53,001 bases of DNA from an uncultured Oscillospiraceae bacterium (GTDB lineage: Bacteria > Bacillota > Clostridia > Oscillospirales > Ruminococcaceae), in contig CAJTVI010000010.1 in assembly GCA_910579545.1 (NCBI GenBank), positions 1 through 53,001 on the forward strand, given 5' to 3'. Shown piece by piece: positions 29,526 through 38,708 of this stretch. A program made the position numbers and the translations under genes. The notes under the pieces were generated by a model. It ran no database searches, was not told where the DNA came from, and saw nothing but the letters and a program-made list of their open reading frames with translations. The first letter of the stretch is position 1. Each line of letters starts with the position of its first letter.

Positions 29526-31607
29526 ATGGACGTTTTTGGTGTATATGTATCCGGCATCCTCTATGGGGAGCTGGAACTTTGCCCCGGCGCGGCGCGCATC
29601 CGCCGGCTGGATGTTTTCAGCGGCAGCCTGCAGGGCTGGGAGCCGCTCACCGATGAGATCAACGCCTTTTACAAAGCCTTTACCAAACTGGACCTTGCGG
29701 CCTTTGCCGCCAACGAGCCGCTTTACAGCGAGGGGCTGCGGGGCAAGGGCGAGGTCCGGCTGGCCGGCGAGCGCTATACCAGCGAGGACGGCGTCCACTA
29801 CCTGCAGCGGGATGTAAAGTTCCCGGCCAACAAGCAGATGGAGGGGGACAAGCTTGCGGCGGTGTACTGCCCCGCCCGCGAGATGGTGACCCTTGTGGTA
29901 CGGCAGGGCTGGGAGGACAAGACCCTGCTGCGGCAGTGGCGCGAGGCCTGGCCAGACGAAACGCTCTGGCCGGTGGCCCGGCCCGTGAGCGTGGAGATGC
30001 CCATGCGGGACGGGATCCGGCTGGCGGCCGACGTCTACCTGCCCGCCGGCTGCAGCCAGAAGCTGCCGGCCGTGCTGGTGCGCACCCCCTACGGCAAGGA
30101 GGACGGCTGCGAGGTCTACTACCGCTATGTGCAGCGGGGCTATGCGGTGGTGGTGCAGGACGTGCGCGGCCGCAGCAAGAGCGGGGGCGACTGGATCCCC
30201 AACTACTACGAGGTGGAGGACGGCGACGACACCCTCAACTGGATCGCGGCCCAGCCCTGGAGCAGCGGCAGCGTGGGCATGGTGGGCGGCTCCTACCTTG
30301 GGTATGTGCAGTGGGCGGCCGCGGCCAGCGGCAACCCGCACCTGAAAGCGCTGATCAGCGTGGTGTGCGCGGGCAGCGCCTTTGTGGACCTGCCCCGCCG
30401 GGGCGGCTCGCTTACCTCCGGCATGCTGGCCTGGGCCTTTGCGGTGTCGCAAAAAGAGTTCCGCCCCGAGCTGATGGAGCGGGACGACTGGGACGAGGTG
30501 CTGCGCATCCGCCCGCTGGCCCGGCTGCCCCAAAAGGCGCTGGGCTACCCGGTGCCCTTTTTGGAAAGGTGGTTTGAACCCAGCGACTGTAACGCCTTTT
30601 GGCAGCGCTCCAACTGGAAGGAGCGGTCCTGCGGGGCGCAGGTGCCGGCGCTGATCCAGTCCGGCTGGTTTGACGACAACGGCATGGGCACTACCGAGGC
30701 GCTGGAGCTGGTGCACGACTACCCGGCGGGCCTGCGCAAGGTCATCCTGGGGCCCTGGCAGCACAGCGGCAACAGCCGGTACGACCTGCACGCCCTCTCG
30801 TTTGGCAGCGAGGCGCTGCGCTTCGATCTGGACCTGCTGTATTTCCGCTGGTTTGAGCACTTCCTCAAGGGGGTGGACAACGGGGTGGACCGCACCCCGC
30901 CGGTGGAGTACTACACGGTGGGCCAGGAGCGCTGGAAAACCGCCGAAAACTGGCCGGTGCCCGCAACTCGGGAGTGCTCGCTCTATCTGGACAGCGACGG
31001 CCACGCCAACACCTCGGGGGGAGATGGGCGGCTGGTCTGGCAGGCCCCCGCCCGCGAGGGGGCGGACCGCTACATCTATGACCCGCGCGACCCGGCCACC
31101 CACATCATCGACCTGTCGGAAAACGAGCTGGAGGTGCCCGAGGACTACACCGAGGAGGAGCGCCGCGGCGACATGCTCTGCTACACCACCGCCCCCCTCA
31201 CCGAGGACCTGACCCTCACCGGCGACATGACGGCCGAGCTCTACGTCTCCTCCAACGCGCCGGACACCGATTTTATCGTGCGCGTCACCGACCTGGACGA
31301 GGCCGGCCGCTCGGTCAAGCTGGCCGACGGCATCCTGAGCGCCCGCTACCGCAGCGGCTTTGAAAAGGCCGAGTTTTTAACGCCAAAGCAGGTGGTCTGC
31401 CTCAAGATCCGCACCACCAAGCTCTCCAACTGCTTTAAAAAGGGCCACTGCATCCGCCTTACGGTTACCTCCGGGGCCAAAAACTTCGTTTTCCCCAACA
31501 GCAACACCCTCGGGGGTTACAACACCAACGAGGTGTTTGTGGCCCAAAACCAGGTGCACCACGGCGGGGCGTTCGCCTCCCGCCTGATCGTGCGGGCCGA
31601 GACCTGA
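29526..31607 (+). CDS. CocE/NonD family hydrolase (X-Pro dipeptidyl-peptidase S15-like)
   Basis: 693 residues. An N-terminal region of about 145 residues, not part of the hydrolase fold, is followed by an alpha/beta hydrolase domain and a C-terminal jelly roll (about residues 470-690), the S15/CocE plan. The triad is visible: S256 in GGSYLGY, D383 or D384 in SGWFDDNG, H413 in GPWQHSGN. The oxyanion Tyr fits TPYGKED. S15 enzymes remove X-Pro dipeptides; CocE-type relatives cleave esters. Beside a dipeptide epimerase, a peptidase or acyl-peptide role is the better guess. No signal peptide, so cytoplasmic. ATG 29526 has AAAGGAG. Last gene of the operon. Confidence 0.88.
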   Translation: MDVFGVYVSGILYGELELCPGAARIRRLDVFSGSLQGWEPLTDEINAFYKAFTKLDLAAFAANEPLYSEGLRGKGEVRLAGERYTSEDGVHYLQRDVKFPANKQMEGDKLAAVYCPAREMVTLVVRQGWEDKTLLRQWREAWPDETLWPVARPVSVEMPMRDGIRLAADVYLPAGCSQKLPAVLVRTPYGKEDGCEVYYRYVQRGYAVVVQDVRGRSKSGGDWIPNYYEVEDGDDTLNWIAAQPWSSGSVGMVGGSYLGYVQWAAAASGNPHLKALISVVCAGSAFVDLPRRGGSLTSGMLAWAFAVSQKEFRPELMERDDWDEVLRIRPLARLPQKALGYPVPFLERWFEPSDCNAFWQRSNWKERSCGAQVPALIQSGWFDDNGMGTTEALELVHDYPAGLRKVILGPWQHSGNSRYDLHALSFGSEALRFDLDLLYFRWFEHFLKGVDNGVDRTPPVEYYTVGQERWKTAENWPVPATRECSLYLDSDGHANTSGGDGRLVWQAPAREGADRYIYDPRDPATHIIDLSENELEVPEDYTEEERRGDMLCYTTAPLTEDLTLTGDMTAELYVSSNAPDTDFIVRVTDLDEAGRSVKLADGILSARYRSGFEKAEFLTPKQVVCLKIRTTKLSNCFKKGHCIRLTVTSGAKNFVFPNSNTLGGYNTNEVFVAQNQVHHGGAFASRLIVRAET

Positions 31608-31633
31608 CAGCGCCCACAGCCAAATCGGCACAG

Positions 31634-31683
31634 AAAAAAGGAAACCCCCAGGAACGCCATCGCGCGGCGCTGCCGGGGGTTTC
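31634..31683 (-). terminator. Terminator between convergent hydrolase and GuaA-like genes
   Basis: Arms GAAACCCCC/GGGGGTTTC (31641-31649 with 31675-31683) with further pairing inside, and six T on the minus strand (31634-31639). It ends the GuaA-like transcript and may also slow the plus transcript. Confidence 0.75.
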
Positions 31684-31689
31684 TATGCG

Positions 31690-32673
31690 TTATTCAAATT
31701 CGATGGTGCCCACCGGCTTGGGGGTGAGGTCGTAGAGCACGCGGCAGACGCCGGGCACCTCGGCCAGGATGCGGGCCGAGACCTTTTGCAGCACCGCCCA
31801 GGGCAGTTCGGGCACGGTGGCGGTCATGGCGTCCACCGTGTTGACGGCCCGGATGAAGACCGGCCAGTCGAAGGCGCGGCGGCCCTGCCGCACGCCGGTG
31901 GCGCGCATGTCCGGCACAACGGTAAAGAACTGCCAGACCTGCCGCGCCAGCCCGGCCGCCGCAAACTCCTCCCGCAGGATGGCGTCCGATTCGCGCACAG
32001 CGGCCAGCCGGTCGCGGGTGATGGCGCCCAGGCAGCGCACCCCCAGCCCCGGCCCGGGGAAGGGCTGGCGCTCCACCATGCTCTCGGGCAGGCCCAGCGC
32101 GCGGCCCACCTCGCGCACCTCATCCTTAAAGAGCAGCCGCACCGGCTCCACCAGCTCAAACCGCAGGTCCTCCGGCAGGCCGCCCACGTTGTGATGCGCC
32201 TTGACCCCGTCGGCGCTCTCTAAGATGTCCGGGTAGATGGTGCCCTGGGCCAAAAAGTCGATGCCCTCTAACTTGCGGGCCTCCTCCTCAAACACCTTGA
32301 TGAACTCGCCGCCGATGATCCGGCGCTTGCGCTCCGGCTCGGCCACCCCGGCCAGCAGGTCGAGGAAGCGGTCGGTGGCGTCCACATAGATGAGGTTGGC
32401 GTTCAGCTGGCCCCGGAAGACCTCCAGCACCTGCTCGCTCTCGCCCTTGCGCATCAGCCCGTGGTTGACATGCACGCAGACCAGCTGCCGCCCGATGGCC
32501 TTGATGAGCAGCGCCGCCACCACCGAGGAATCCACCCCGCCCGAGAGGGCCAGCAGCACCTTTTTGCTGCCTACCTGGGCGCGCACCTCCCGGACCTGCT
32601 CCTCAATAAAGGCGTTTGCCAGCGCGGGGGTGTTGATCCGCTGCATCTGTGCGGGGCGCATCTGATTTTCCAT
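31690..32673 (-). CDS. GMP synthase ATP-pyrophosphatase subunit-like protein (no glutaminase domain)
   Basis: 327 residues matching only the C-terminal two domains of GuaA: PP-loop LLALSGGVDSSVVAALL (near residue 40), HVNHGLMRKGE, GTIYPDILES, HHNVGGLPED, RQPFPGPGLGVRCLG and the dimerisation tail ending in PVGTIEFE. The glutamine amidotransferase domain is absent. A full-length GuaA lies 4 kb away on the same strand. Without a glutaminase partner it would use free ammonia, as the archaeal split enzyme does when alone. ATG 32673 (MENQMRPAQ) has GAAAGGGATC; the frame upstream is open but not coding. Same orientation as the SBP and kinase genes, 126 bp downstream. Confidence 0.88.
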   Translation of the reverse strand: MENQMRPAQMQRINTPALANAFIEEQVREVRAQVGSKKVLLALSGGVDSSVVAALLIKAIGRQLVCVHVNHGLMRKGESEQVLEVFRGQLNANLIYVDATDRFLDLLAGVAEPERKRRIIGGEFIKVFEEEARKLEGIDFLAQGTIYPDILESADGVKAHHNVGGLPEDLRFELVEPVRLLFKDEVREVGRALGLPESMVERQPFPGPGLGVRCLGAITRDRLAAVRESDAILREEFAAAGLARQVWQFFTVVPDMRATGVRQGRRAFDWPVFIRAVNTVDAMTATVPELPWAVLQKVSARILAEVPGVCRVLYDLTPKPVGTIEFE

Positions 32674-32799
32674 CCTGATCCCTTTCCTTTCCCTTTTTAA
32701 ACCGCCGTACCCTTTGCCCGCCGCACCGTGCGGGCAGCGGCAGGGCGGCTTTTGTATCCTGCCGCGCGGCCCCGTGGCCCGGACCGCGGCCGCCAAGCC

Positions 32800-34143
32800 T
32801 CAGCCTTCCTCCAGCGCCGCGTCCTGGAGCCGGTCAAACTCCGCCATGCACTCCTCCACCGAGGCGCCGGCCAGCAGCTGGCGCACGATGAGGCAGGTGT
32901 TGCCCCACTGCTCCACCTGCATACCGGCGTTCGAACCGAGCACATAGACCCCTTCCTCGATCCGGTCATTCAGCGGCCGCAGCGCGGGAACACAGTCCAC
33001 CTTGACATTCCGGGAGGGGGATATGACCCGGTTGGTCTGGGAATAGACCTCGAGCGCCTCGTCGGACAGGATCACCTCTAAAACCTGCATCGCATCCCCG
33101 GCATGCTCGGCGTTGGCGCCAACGCCAAAGCCGGTCATGGGCATGACCGGCATCTGCCCCCGGCTGCTGGGGAACCCGATGACCTGCATCTCAAAATCCG
33201 TTTTCCCGTAGGCGGTTTCGGTGTTGGCCGCGCCCCAATAGGCCATTACAATGGGTGTCCGGCCGGCCAAAAAGTCCTCCCGTTCCCCCTCGATGGCCTC
33301 GGTGACCAACGCCTTTTCCGGGTCGATATAACCGCGGTCGATCAGCGTCTGCAAAAACTCAAAGCCGGGACGCATATAATCGCTGTACCGGGCCTGCCCG
33401 CTGTTGAGCGCCGCGATGCCGGCCTCGGTATCGCCGCCGTTGTACAGGTCGGCATAGGCCTGGGCCAGCACAAAGGTCTCGAGCCACCAGCGGTTTGCGC
33501 CAATGGGCGTTTTAAACCCATTCTGCTGGAATACCCGGCAGCACTCCAAAAACTCCTCGGGCGTGTTGGGCAGCGCAAGGCTGTACTGGTCAAACAGGCT
33601 CTTGTTGATAAAAAGCCCATAGGCCACCACCTCCTGCGGGATGCCCACCAGCCTGCCGTCCACCGTGTTGGCCACCCGGATGATCTCCCGCAGGTTCTGG
33701 GCGCACTCCAGACCGGAAAGGTCCATCAGCGCCCCTTCCCGGCCCAGCGCCATCAGGGTATCCGGGTTGAGCAGGTAAAGGTCGTCCATGTTGCTGCGCG
33801 CCCGGTCAAGGATCACCTCGTCGTAGGTTTTGTCCTGATAGTTTTCCGCCGTATAGGTACGGTAGGCAACGGTCACGCCCAAACGCTCCTCGGCCATGGC
33901 AATGGTCAGGTCCGTGGCGCTCCGCGCCACGTTTTTGGCGTTGGGGTCGGTTTTTTCCATCGGACTAAAAAGGGTGACCACCCGCTCGTTTCCGGTTTGT
34001 CCGGCCGCCAGATTGCCCGGCCGCCTGCCCTGCCCGCAGGACACCAGCAGCAGGCTCAAAGCGCCCGCAAGGCAGGCGGCCGCCCACCCCTTCTGTGCCT
34101 TTTTGGGAAAGCGGCTTTTCACCGCCTGTGTCATGAATTCCAT
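32800..34143 (-). CDS. Extracellular solute-binding lipoprotein (family 1, sugar type)
   Basis: 447 residues. Basic N-terminus, hydrophobic segment and lipobox LLLVSC (Cys near residue 36), so it is a lipoprotein. The rest fits the family-1 (maltose/oligosaccharide type) binding fold: DDLYLLNPDTLMALGREGAL, IPQEVVAYGLFINKSLFDQY, GANRWWLETFVLAQAYADLY, PMTGFGVGANAEHAGDAMQV. No permease or ATPase gene follows. Its ATG 34143 lies inside the end of the sensor kinase gene, with AAGGTGG seven bases upstream (an in-frame ATG at 34134 overlaps the kinase stop). The tight coupling suggests it presents a ligand to the kinase. Confidence 0.88.
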   Translation of the reverse strand: MEFMTQAVKSRFPKKAQKGWAAACLAGALSLLLVSCGQGRRPGNLAAGQTGNERVVTLFSPMEKTDPNAKNVARSATDLTIAMAEERLGVTVAYRTYTAENYQDKTYDEVILDRARSNMDDLYLLNPDTLMALGREGALMDLSGLECAQNLREIIRVANTVDGRLVGIPQEVVAYGLFINKSLFDQYSLALPNTPEEFLECCRVFQQNGFKTPIGANRWWLETFVLAQAYADLYNGGDTEAGIAALNSGQARYSDYMRPGFEFLQTLIDRGYIDPEKALVTEAIEGEREDFLAGRTPIVMAYWGAANTETAYGKTDFEMQVIGFPSSRGQMPVMPMTGFGVGANAEHAGDAMQVLEVILSDEALEVYSQTNRVISPSRNVKVDCVPALRPLNDRIEEGVYVLGSNAGMQVEQWGNTCLIVRQLLAGASVEECMAEFDRLQDAALEEG

Positions 34144-36692
34144 TTGCTGACCACCTTCTTTAAAACCTGCATATCGATCGGCTTGGCCACATGGGCGTCC
34201 ATCCCGGCGTCCAGCGCCGCCGTTTCGTCCTCGGCAAAAGCGTTTGCCGTCATGGCAATGATCGGGATGCTGGCCGCATCCTCCCGCGGCAGCGCGCGGA
34301 TGGCCCGTGTGGCCTCGTGCCCGTTCATCACCGGCATCTGCACATCCATCAGGATCGCGTCAAACTCGCCCGGCGCCGCCTGCATAAAGCGCTCCACCGC
34401 CAGCTGGCCGTTGGCGGCGATCTCGCAGGAAGCACCCTCGATCTCCAGCAGCTCGGCCAGGATCTCGGCGTTGATCTCATTGTCCTCCGCGGCGAGGAAG
34501 TGCAGCCCCTCAAGGCTCCCCTCCTCCGCGGGGGCCGGCGCGGGCTGCCCGGCATCCGCCAAAAGCTCGGCAACCTTTTTTTGCAGCGCCGATACAAAGA
34601 AGGGCTTGGGCAGTATACCGGTGCGCTCGGGCAGCGGGCCGCCGTCCTGCTCGCCGGCGTCCGGGTCCAGCAGCAGCACCAGCGGCATCAGGGGCGGCTT
34701 TGCCTGCTGCAGCAGGGCGGCCGCCTTTTGCAGGTCTGGCCCCTGCCCGCCGCCGTCCAGCAGGATGAGCTGGCAGTCCTCGCCGCCCGCCGCAAGACGC
34801 CCGGCAGCCTGCTGCGCGCTGGTGCAGCAAACAAGCTGCAAGCCCGCGTCCCCGGTAAGCATCCGGATGTTCCCGCTGCATTCCGCGTCCGCGGTCACCA
34901 GCAGCATCCGGGTGATCCCGTGCTGCGTCCAAAACTCGCGGCTGGCCTGTTCCTCCGGGATGCGCAGCTCCAGCTCGACCCGGAACAGCGACCCGCGGTC
35001 CACCTCGCTGGAAACCTCGATGGTCCCGCCCATCATTTCCACAATGCTTTTGGTGATCGCCATGCCAAGGCCGGTGCCCTGCACCTTGTTGGTGGTGCTG
35101 TTTTCGGCCCGGGTAAACGCGTCAAAGATGGTTTTCAGGTATTCGGGCGTCATGCCGTAGCCATTGTCCTCCACCTCGATGCGGATGCGCTCGTACTGGC
35201 TGGAGCGCTGCGCAAGCCCGATGATGCGCAGCCAGATCTTCCCGCCCGGGGGCGTATACTTTACCGCGTTGGAGAGCAGGTTTATCAGGATCTGGTTGAG
35301 CCGCGTCTCGTCCCCCATCAGGTATTCGTAGCGGATGCCGGTGACCTCAACATGGAATTCCTGCCCGCGGTCCCTGGCCATTGGCTGGATGATCGCCTCC
35401 ACCGAGGATACCACATCGTTGAGCGCAAACCGCTCGTAGTTGAGCACGACCTTGCCGCTCTCGATCTTGGACACGTCCAGAACATCGTTGATCAGGCTTA
35501 AAAGATGCTGGCCGGACGCGGTGATCTTGCGGGTATATTCGCGCACCTTTGCCGGGTTTTCGGCATCCCGCGAGAGGAGGGCGGTAAAGCCCAGCACGGC
35601 GTTCATGGGGGTGCGGATGTCGTGCGACATATTGGACAAAAAGGTCGTTTTTGACTCGCTTGCGATCTGGGCCGCCTGCAGGGCCTGGGCCAGCTGCTGG
35701 TTGTGGAGCCGGCGCTCCTCCTCCTGCTCTTTGCGCTGCTTATCCTGCTGGCGGCGGTTGAGGTAGTACAAAAGGATACAGGCCAAAAAGGCGGTGAGCA
35801 TTGAGGCCACCACGATCAGGATGCTCTGGTTGACCGCCCGCCCCTCCTGCTGGATGGCCTCTACCGGCACGTAGCCCACCAGGAACAGGCTTCCCCCGTT
35901 GACCGCCCACATATAGTTGAGCGCCTGCACGTCCCGGATATCGTGGTAGAACATGGCGTTGCGCCCGGTGGACAGGCAGTCCCGCACCTCGCTGCGCAGG
36001 TCCTCGTCCCGGATATCGTTGGCCCGGTAAAAATCGTCCAGGTTGAGGTGGCCGGCATCCCTCTGGCCCATCCCGCTGGGCTTGAGCACAAACCGCTCGC
36101 TGCCGGCGTCCATGATATACAGGGTGGCCTGCCGGTCGTAAAATCCGCCGCTGGGCAGGGCCTTATCGATCTCGTCGTAGATATATTCGGCATAAAGGGT
36201 GGCGATCTCCTGCCCGCTGCGCTCCACCGGGCACCGGATCGTATACGACCACGCCCCCATATGATTAACGTATGAGCGTGAGATGTCTATCCCACTTACC
36301 GTACTGCCTGCCGAGAAATCCAGCTCATCGGGCCTGAAGGACTCCCCCTCGCTGGAAACGCCCTGCGCCTGGCCGGTCCAAACCAGCGAAAGCCTTGTCA
36401 TGGCCTGATTTTTTTCAAAGGCCAGGATATAGGCCTCCGGGTCCTGCATCTGCGCAATTTCCTGGGCAAGCATCACCTGAAACTCCACCTCGCTGCGCAG
36501 GATGGCCTCGATGGTGTTGCGGATCAGGCCAAGGCTCTCGCTGAGGTTCTGGATGGCAGAGTCGGACATCTTGCGGGAGGTGATGCGCGCCACATTGAAT
36601 ACAATGGTCAGCAGCAGGCAAAACACCAGCACAATGGACAGGATCAGGTAAGCCCCTCTCCTTTTGGTGGATCGGTTGCGTTTTTCTCTCAT
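34131..36692 (-). CDS. Hybrid sensor histidine kinase with receiver domains
   Basis: 853 residues. Membrane segment at about 14-38, extracellular sensor of about 250 residues (Cache-like), second membrane segment near 293-315, HisKA with SHDIRTP (H357), HATPase with NLLSNAVKYTPPGG, DNGYGM and GTGLGMAI, a degenerate receiver (about residues 590-710; LLDGGGQG in place of the usual D-x-x-MP), and an intact receiver with LMDVQMPVMNG (D783) and HVAKPID. No histidine-phosphotransfer domain or DNA-binding regulator is adjacent, so the output partner is elsewhere. ATG 36692 is supported by AAAAAGGTAG and by the promoter at 36798-36827. Its end overlaps the solute-binding lipoprotein gene by 13 bp. 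Confidence 0.92.
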   Translation of the reverse strand: MREKRNRSTKRRGAYLILSIVLVFCLLLTIVFNVARITSRKMSDSAIQNLSESLGLIRNTIEAILRSEVEFQVMLAQEIAQMQDPEAYILAFEKNQAMTRLSLVWTGQAQGVSSEGESFRPDELDFSAGSTVSGIDISRSYVNHMGAWSYTIRCPVERSGQEIATLYAEYIYDEIDKALPSGGFYDRQATLYIMDAGSERFVLKPSGMGQRDAGHLNLDDFYRANDIRDEDLRSEVRDCLSTGRNAMFYHDIRDVQALNYMWAVNGGSLFLVGYVPVEAIQQEGRAVNQSILIVVASMLTAFLACILLYYLNRRQQDKQRKEQEEERRLHNQQLAQALQAAQIASESKTTFLSNMSHDIRTPMNAVLGFTALLSRDAENPAKVREYTRKITASGQHLLSLINDVLDVSKIESGKVVLNYERFALNDVVSSVEAIIQPMARDRGQEFHVEVTGIRYEYLMGDETRLNQILINLLSNAVKYTPPGGKIWLRIIGLAQRSSQYERIRIEVEDNGYGMTPEYLKTIFDAFTRAENSTTNKVQGTGLGMAITKSIVEMMGGTIEVSSEVDRGSLFRVELELRIPEEQASREFWTQHGITRMLLVTADAECSGNIRMLTGDAGLQLVCCTSAQQAAGRLAAGGEDCQLILLDGGGQGPDLQKAAALLQQAKPPLMPLVLLLDPDAGEQDGGPLPERTGILPKPFFVSALQKKVAELLADAGQPAPAPAEEGSLEGLHFLAAEDNEINAEILAELLEIEGASCEIAANGQLAVERFMQAAPGEFDAILMDVQMPVMNGHEATRAIRALPREDAASIPIIAMTANAFAEDETAALDAGMDAHVAKPIDMQVLKKVVSKWNS

Positions 36693-36797
36693 CGGGCATC
36701 TACCTTTTTCATCAGACCGCCTCAAAAACCGCATTTTCCGGGCCCGGCCGCCGCTTTGCCCCATCCCTTTGCGAGGGCTGCCGGCGGGCCCTGTTTT

Positions 36798-36827
36798 ATT
36801 ATATTATTCCCCTTGTTTTTGTGTCAA
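36798..36827 (-). promoter_or_regulatory. Promoter of the kinase-lipoprotein operon
   Basis: Minus strand: -35 TTGACA (36822-36827), 18-bp spacer, -10 TATAAT (36798-36803). Confidence 0.75.
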
Positions 36828-36938
36828 TAGCCCGGCAATACGGCGGGAAGGGCGGCCGCAAACCCGCAGCGGGCCGGGTTGGCCCGCACACGGCGGCCCG
36901 CGGCCAAAACGGCCCCGCGGGCATGGCGGGGGGACGGG

Positions 36939-38483
36939 TCATTCAAATTCGATGGTGGCGGGGGGCTTGCCGGTACAGTCGTAGAGCACCCGGTTGACAT
37001 GCGGCACCTCGTTGACGATGCGGCTGGTGATGGCGCTGAGCAGCTCCCAGCTCAAGGGGGCGGCCTCGGCGGTCATAAAATCGGTGGTGGTGACCGCGCG
37101 CAGCGCCACCGCGTAATCGTAGGTGCGCTCGTCCCCCATCACGCCCACGCTGCGCATGTTGGTGAGGGCCGCAAAGTACTGGCTGGCGCCGCCGCCCATG
37201 CCGGCCTTTGCCATCTCCTCGCGGAAGATGGCGTCCGCCTCCTGCACCATTTTGATCTTTTCGGGGGTGACGGCCCCGATGATGCGGATGGCAAGCCCCG
37301 GCCCCGGGAAGGGCTGGCGGCTGACCAGATGCTCCGGCAGGCCCAGCTGGCGGCCGGCGGCGCGCACCTCGTCCTTGAACAGGCTGCGCAGCGGCTCGAC
37401 GATCTCTTTAAAATCCACATGATCCGGCAGGCCGCCCACATTGTGGTGGCTCTTGATAACGGCGGATTCGCCCCCCAGCCCGCTCTCGACCACGTCCGGG
37501 TAGATGGTGCCCTGCACCAGGTAATCCACCCGGCCGATCTTTTTGGCCTCCTGCTCAAACACCCGGATGAACTCCTCGCCAATGATCCTGCGCTTGTGCT
37601 CCGGCTCTTCCACCCCGGCCAGCTTGTCGTAAAACCGCTGCTGGGCGTTGACCCGGACAAAGTTGAGGTCGTAGGGGCCGGCCGGGCCAAATACCGCCTC
37701 CACCTCGTCCCCCTCGTTTTTGCGCAGCAGGCCGTGGTCCACAAACACGCAGGTAAGCTGTTTGCCCACCGCCTTGGCCAGCAGCACCGCCGCAACGCTG
37801 GAATCCACCCCGCCCGAGAGGGCGCAGAGCACCCGGCCGCCGCCGATCTTTTGGCGCAGGGCCGCGATGCTGCTTTCTACAAAGGAGTCCATCTTCCAGT
37901 CGCCCTTGCAGCCGCAGACCTTGTACACAAAGTTTGCCAGCATTTTGGTGCCCTCCCGGGTGTGCAGCACCTCGGGGTGGAACTGCACCGCGTAAAGGCC
38001 GCGCTGGGGGTCCTCGGCCGCGGCCACCGGGCAGTTTGCGGTGCGGGCCGAGACGGCAAAGCCGGGGGCCGGCTGGGCGATAAAGTCGTTGTGGCTCATC
38101 CAGCAGATCGTTTTTTCGCTTACCCCATCAAACAGCAGGGAGCGGGTGTCCACCGTGACCTCGGTTTTGCCGTACTCCCGCCCGGGCGCGGGGGCGACCC
38201 GGCCGCCCAGCAGCTGCATCATGAGCTGGCTGCCGTAGCAGATGCCCAGCACCGGGATGCCGGCCGAAAAAAGCGCCGGGGTATAGCTGGCCGACGCGGG
38301 GTCATACACGCTGTTGGGCCCGCCGGTGAGGATGACCCCCTTGGGGTTTTTGGCCTTTATCTCGTCCAGGCCGGTGCGCCAGGAGCAGATCTCGCAATAG
38401 ACGCCGCACTCCCGCACCCGGCGGGCGATGAGCTGGTTGTACTGGCCGCCAAAATCGATCACGACCACGGTCTCATGCTGCAT
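36939..38483 (-). CDS. guaA: GMP synthase (glutamine-hydrolysing), full length
   Basis: 514 residues. It converts XMP to GMP with ATP and glutamine. Class-I amidotransferase domain (residues 5-190): C82 in GICYGSQL, H and E in VQFHPEVLH. PP-loop ALSGGVDSSVAAVLL follows, then GTIYPDVVES, HHNVGGLPDH, RQPFPGPGLAIRIIG and tail PPATIEFE. Normal length. ATG 38483 (MQHETVVV) has GGGAAGGGATC; the open frame upstream covers promoter and hairpins and is not coding. Single-gene unit with a long structured leader. It shares its C-terminal plan with the short GuaA-like protein at 31690-32673. Confidence 0.97.
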   Translation of the reverse strand: MQHETVVVIDFGGQYNQLIARRVRECGVYCEICSWRTGLDEIKAKNPKGVILTGGPNSVYDPASASYTPALFSAGIPVLGICYGSQLMMQLLGGRVAPAPGREYGKTEVTVDTRSLLFDGVSEKTICWMSHNDFIAQPAPGFAVSARTANCPVAAAEDPQRGLYAVQFHPEVLHTREGTKMLANFVYKVCGCKGDWKMDSFVESSIAALRQKIGGGRVLCALSGGVDSSVAAVLLAKAVGKQLTCVFVDHGLLRKNEGDEVEAVFGPAGPYDLNFVRVNAQQRFYDKLAGVEEPEHKRRIIGEEFIRVFEQEAKKIGRVDYLVQGTIYPDVVESGLGGESAVIKSHHNVGGLPDHVDFKEIVEPLRSLFKDEVRAAGRQLGLPEHLVSRQPFPGPGLAIRIIGAVTPEKIKMVQEADAIFREEMAKAGMGGGASQYFAALTNMRSVGVMGDERTYDYAVALRAVTTTDFMTAEAAPLSWELLSAITSRIVNEVPHVNRVLYDCTGKPPATIEFE

Positions 38484-38613
38484 GATGATCCCTTCCCCTC
38501 TTTTGCTTGGCTTTGGTCCCGCCTCTTTATATCCCCTCGTGCGCTTTCCTTTGCGGGCGATGCCGCTAAGCTCAGCCGTCGCCTGACGGCTCGGCTTCGC
38601 TGATCGGACATCT

Positions 38614-38648
38614 ATTATGCCACGAACGCGCAGCGTGAGTGGTATAAT
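38614..38648. promoter_or_regulatory. Inverted repeat with opposed TATAAT-like ends upstream of guaA
   Basis: ATTATGCCAC (38614-38623) and GTGGTATAAT (38639-38648) form a 10-bp inverted repeat with one wobble. Each arm carries a -10-like box pointing outward. A second hairpin, GAGCCGTC/GACGGCTGAG-like, lies at about 38570-38595. Possibly a regulatory site or a dispersed repeat. Confidence 0.4.
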
Positions 38649-38708
38649 TGGCGATTTCGCCGGTTGCCCCGGCAGGGGCGAGGCGAACGCCATAAAAATA
38701 AAAGTATA

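Noticed and set aside
36925..36943. Terminator directly after guaA
   Set aside because: A CCCGCGG/CCGCGGG hairpin near 36895-36925 has no T-run on the minus strand, so I do not call it.
38484..38700. Purine riboswitch before guaA
   Set aside because: The conserved core bases of the guanine or adenine aptamer are absent.
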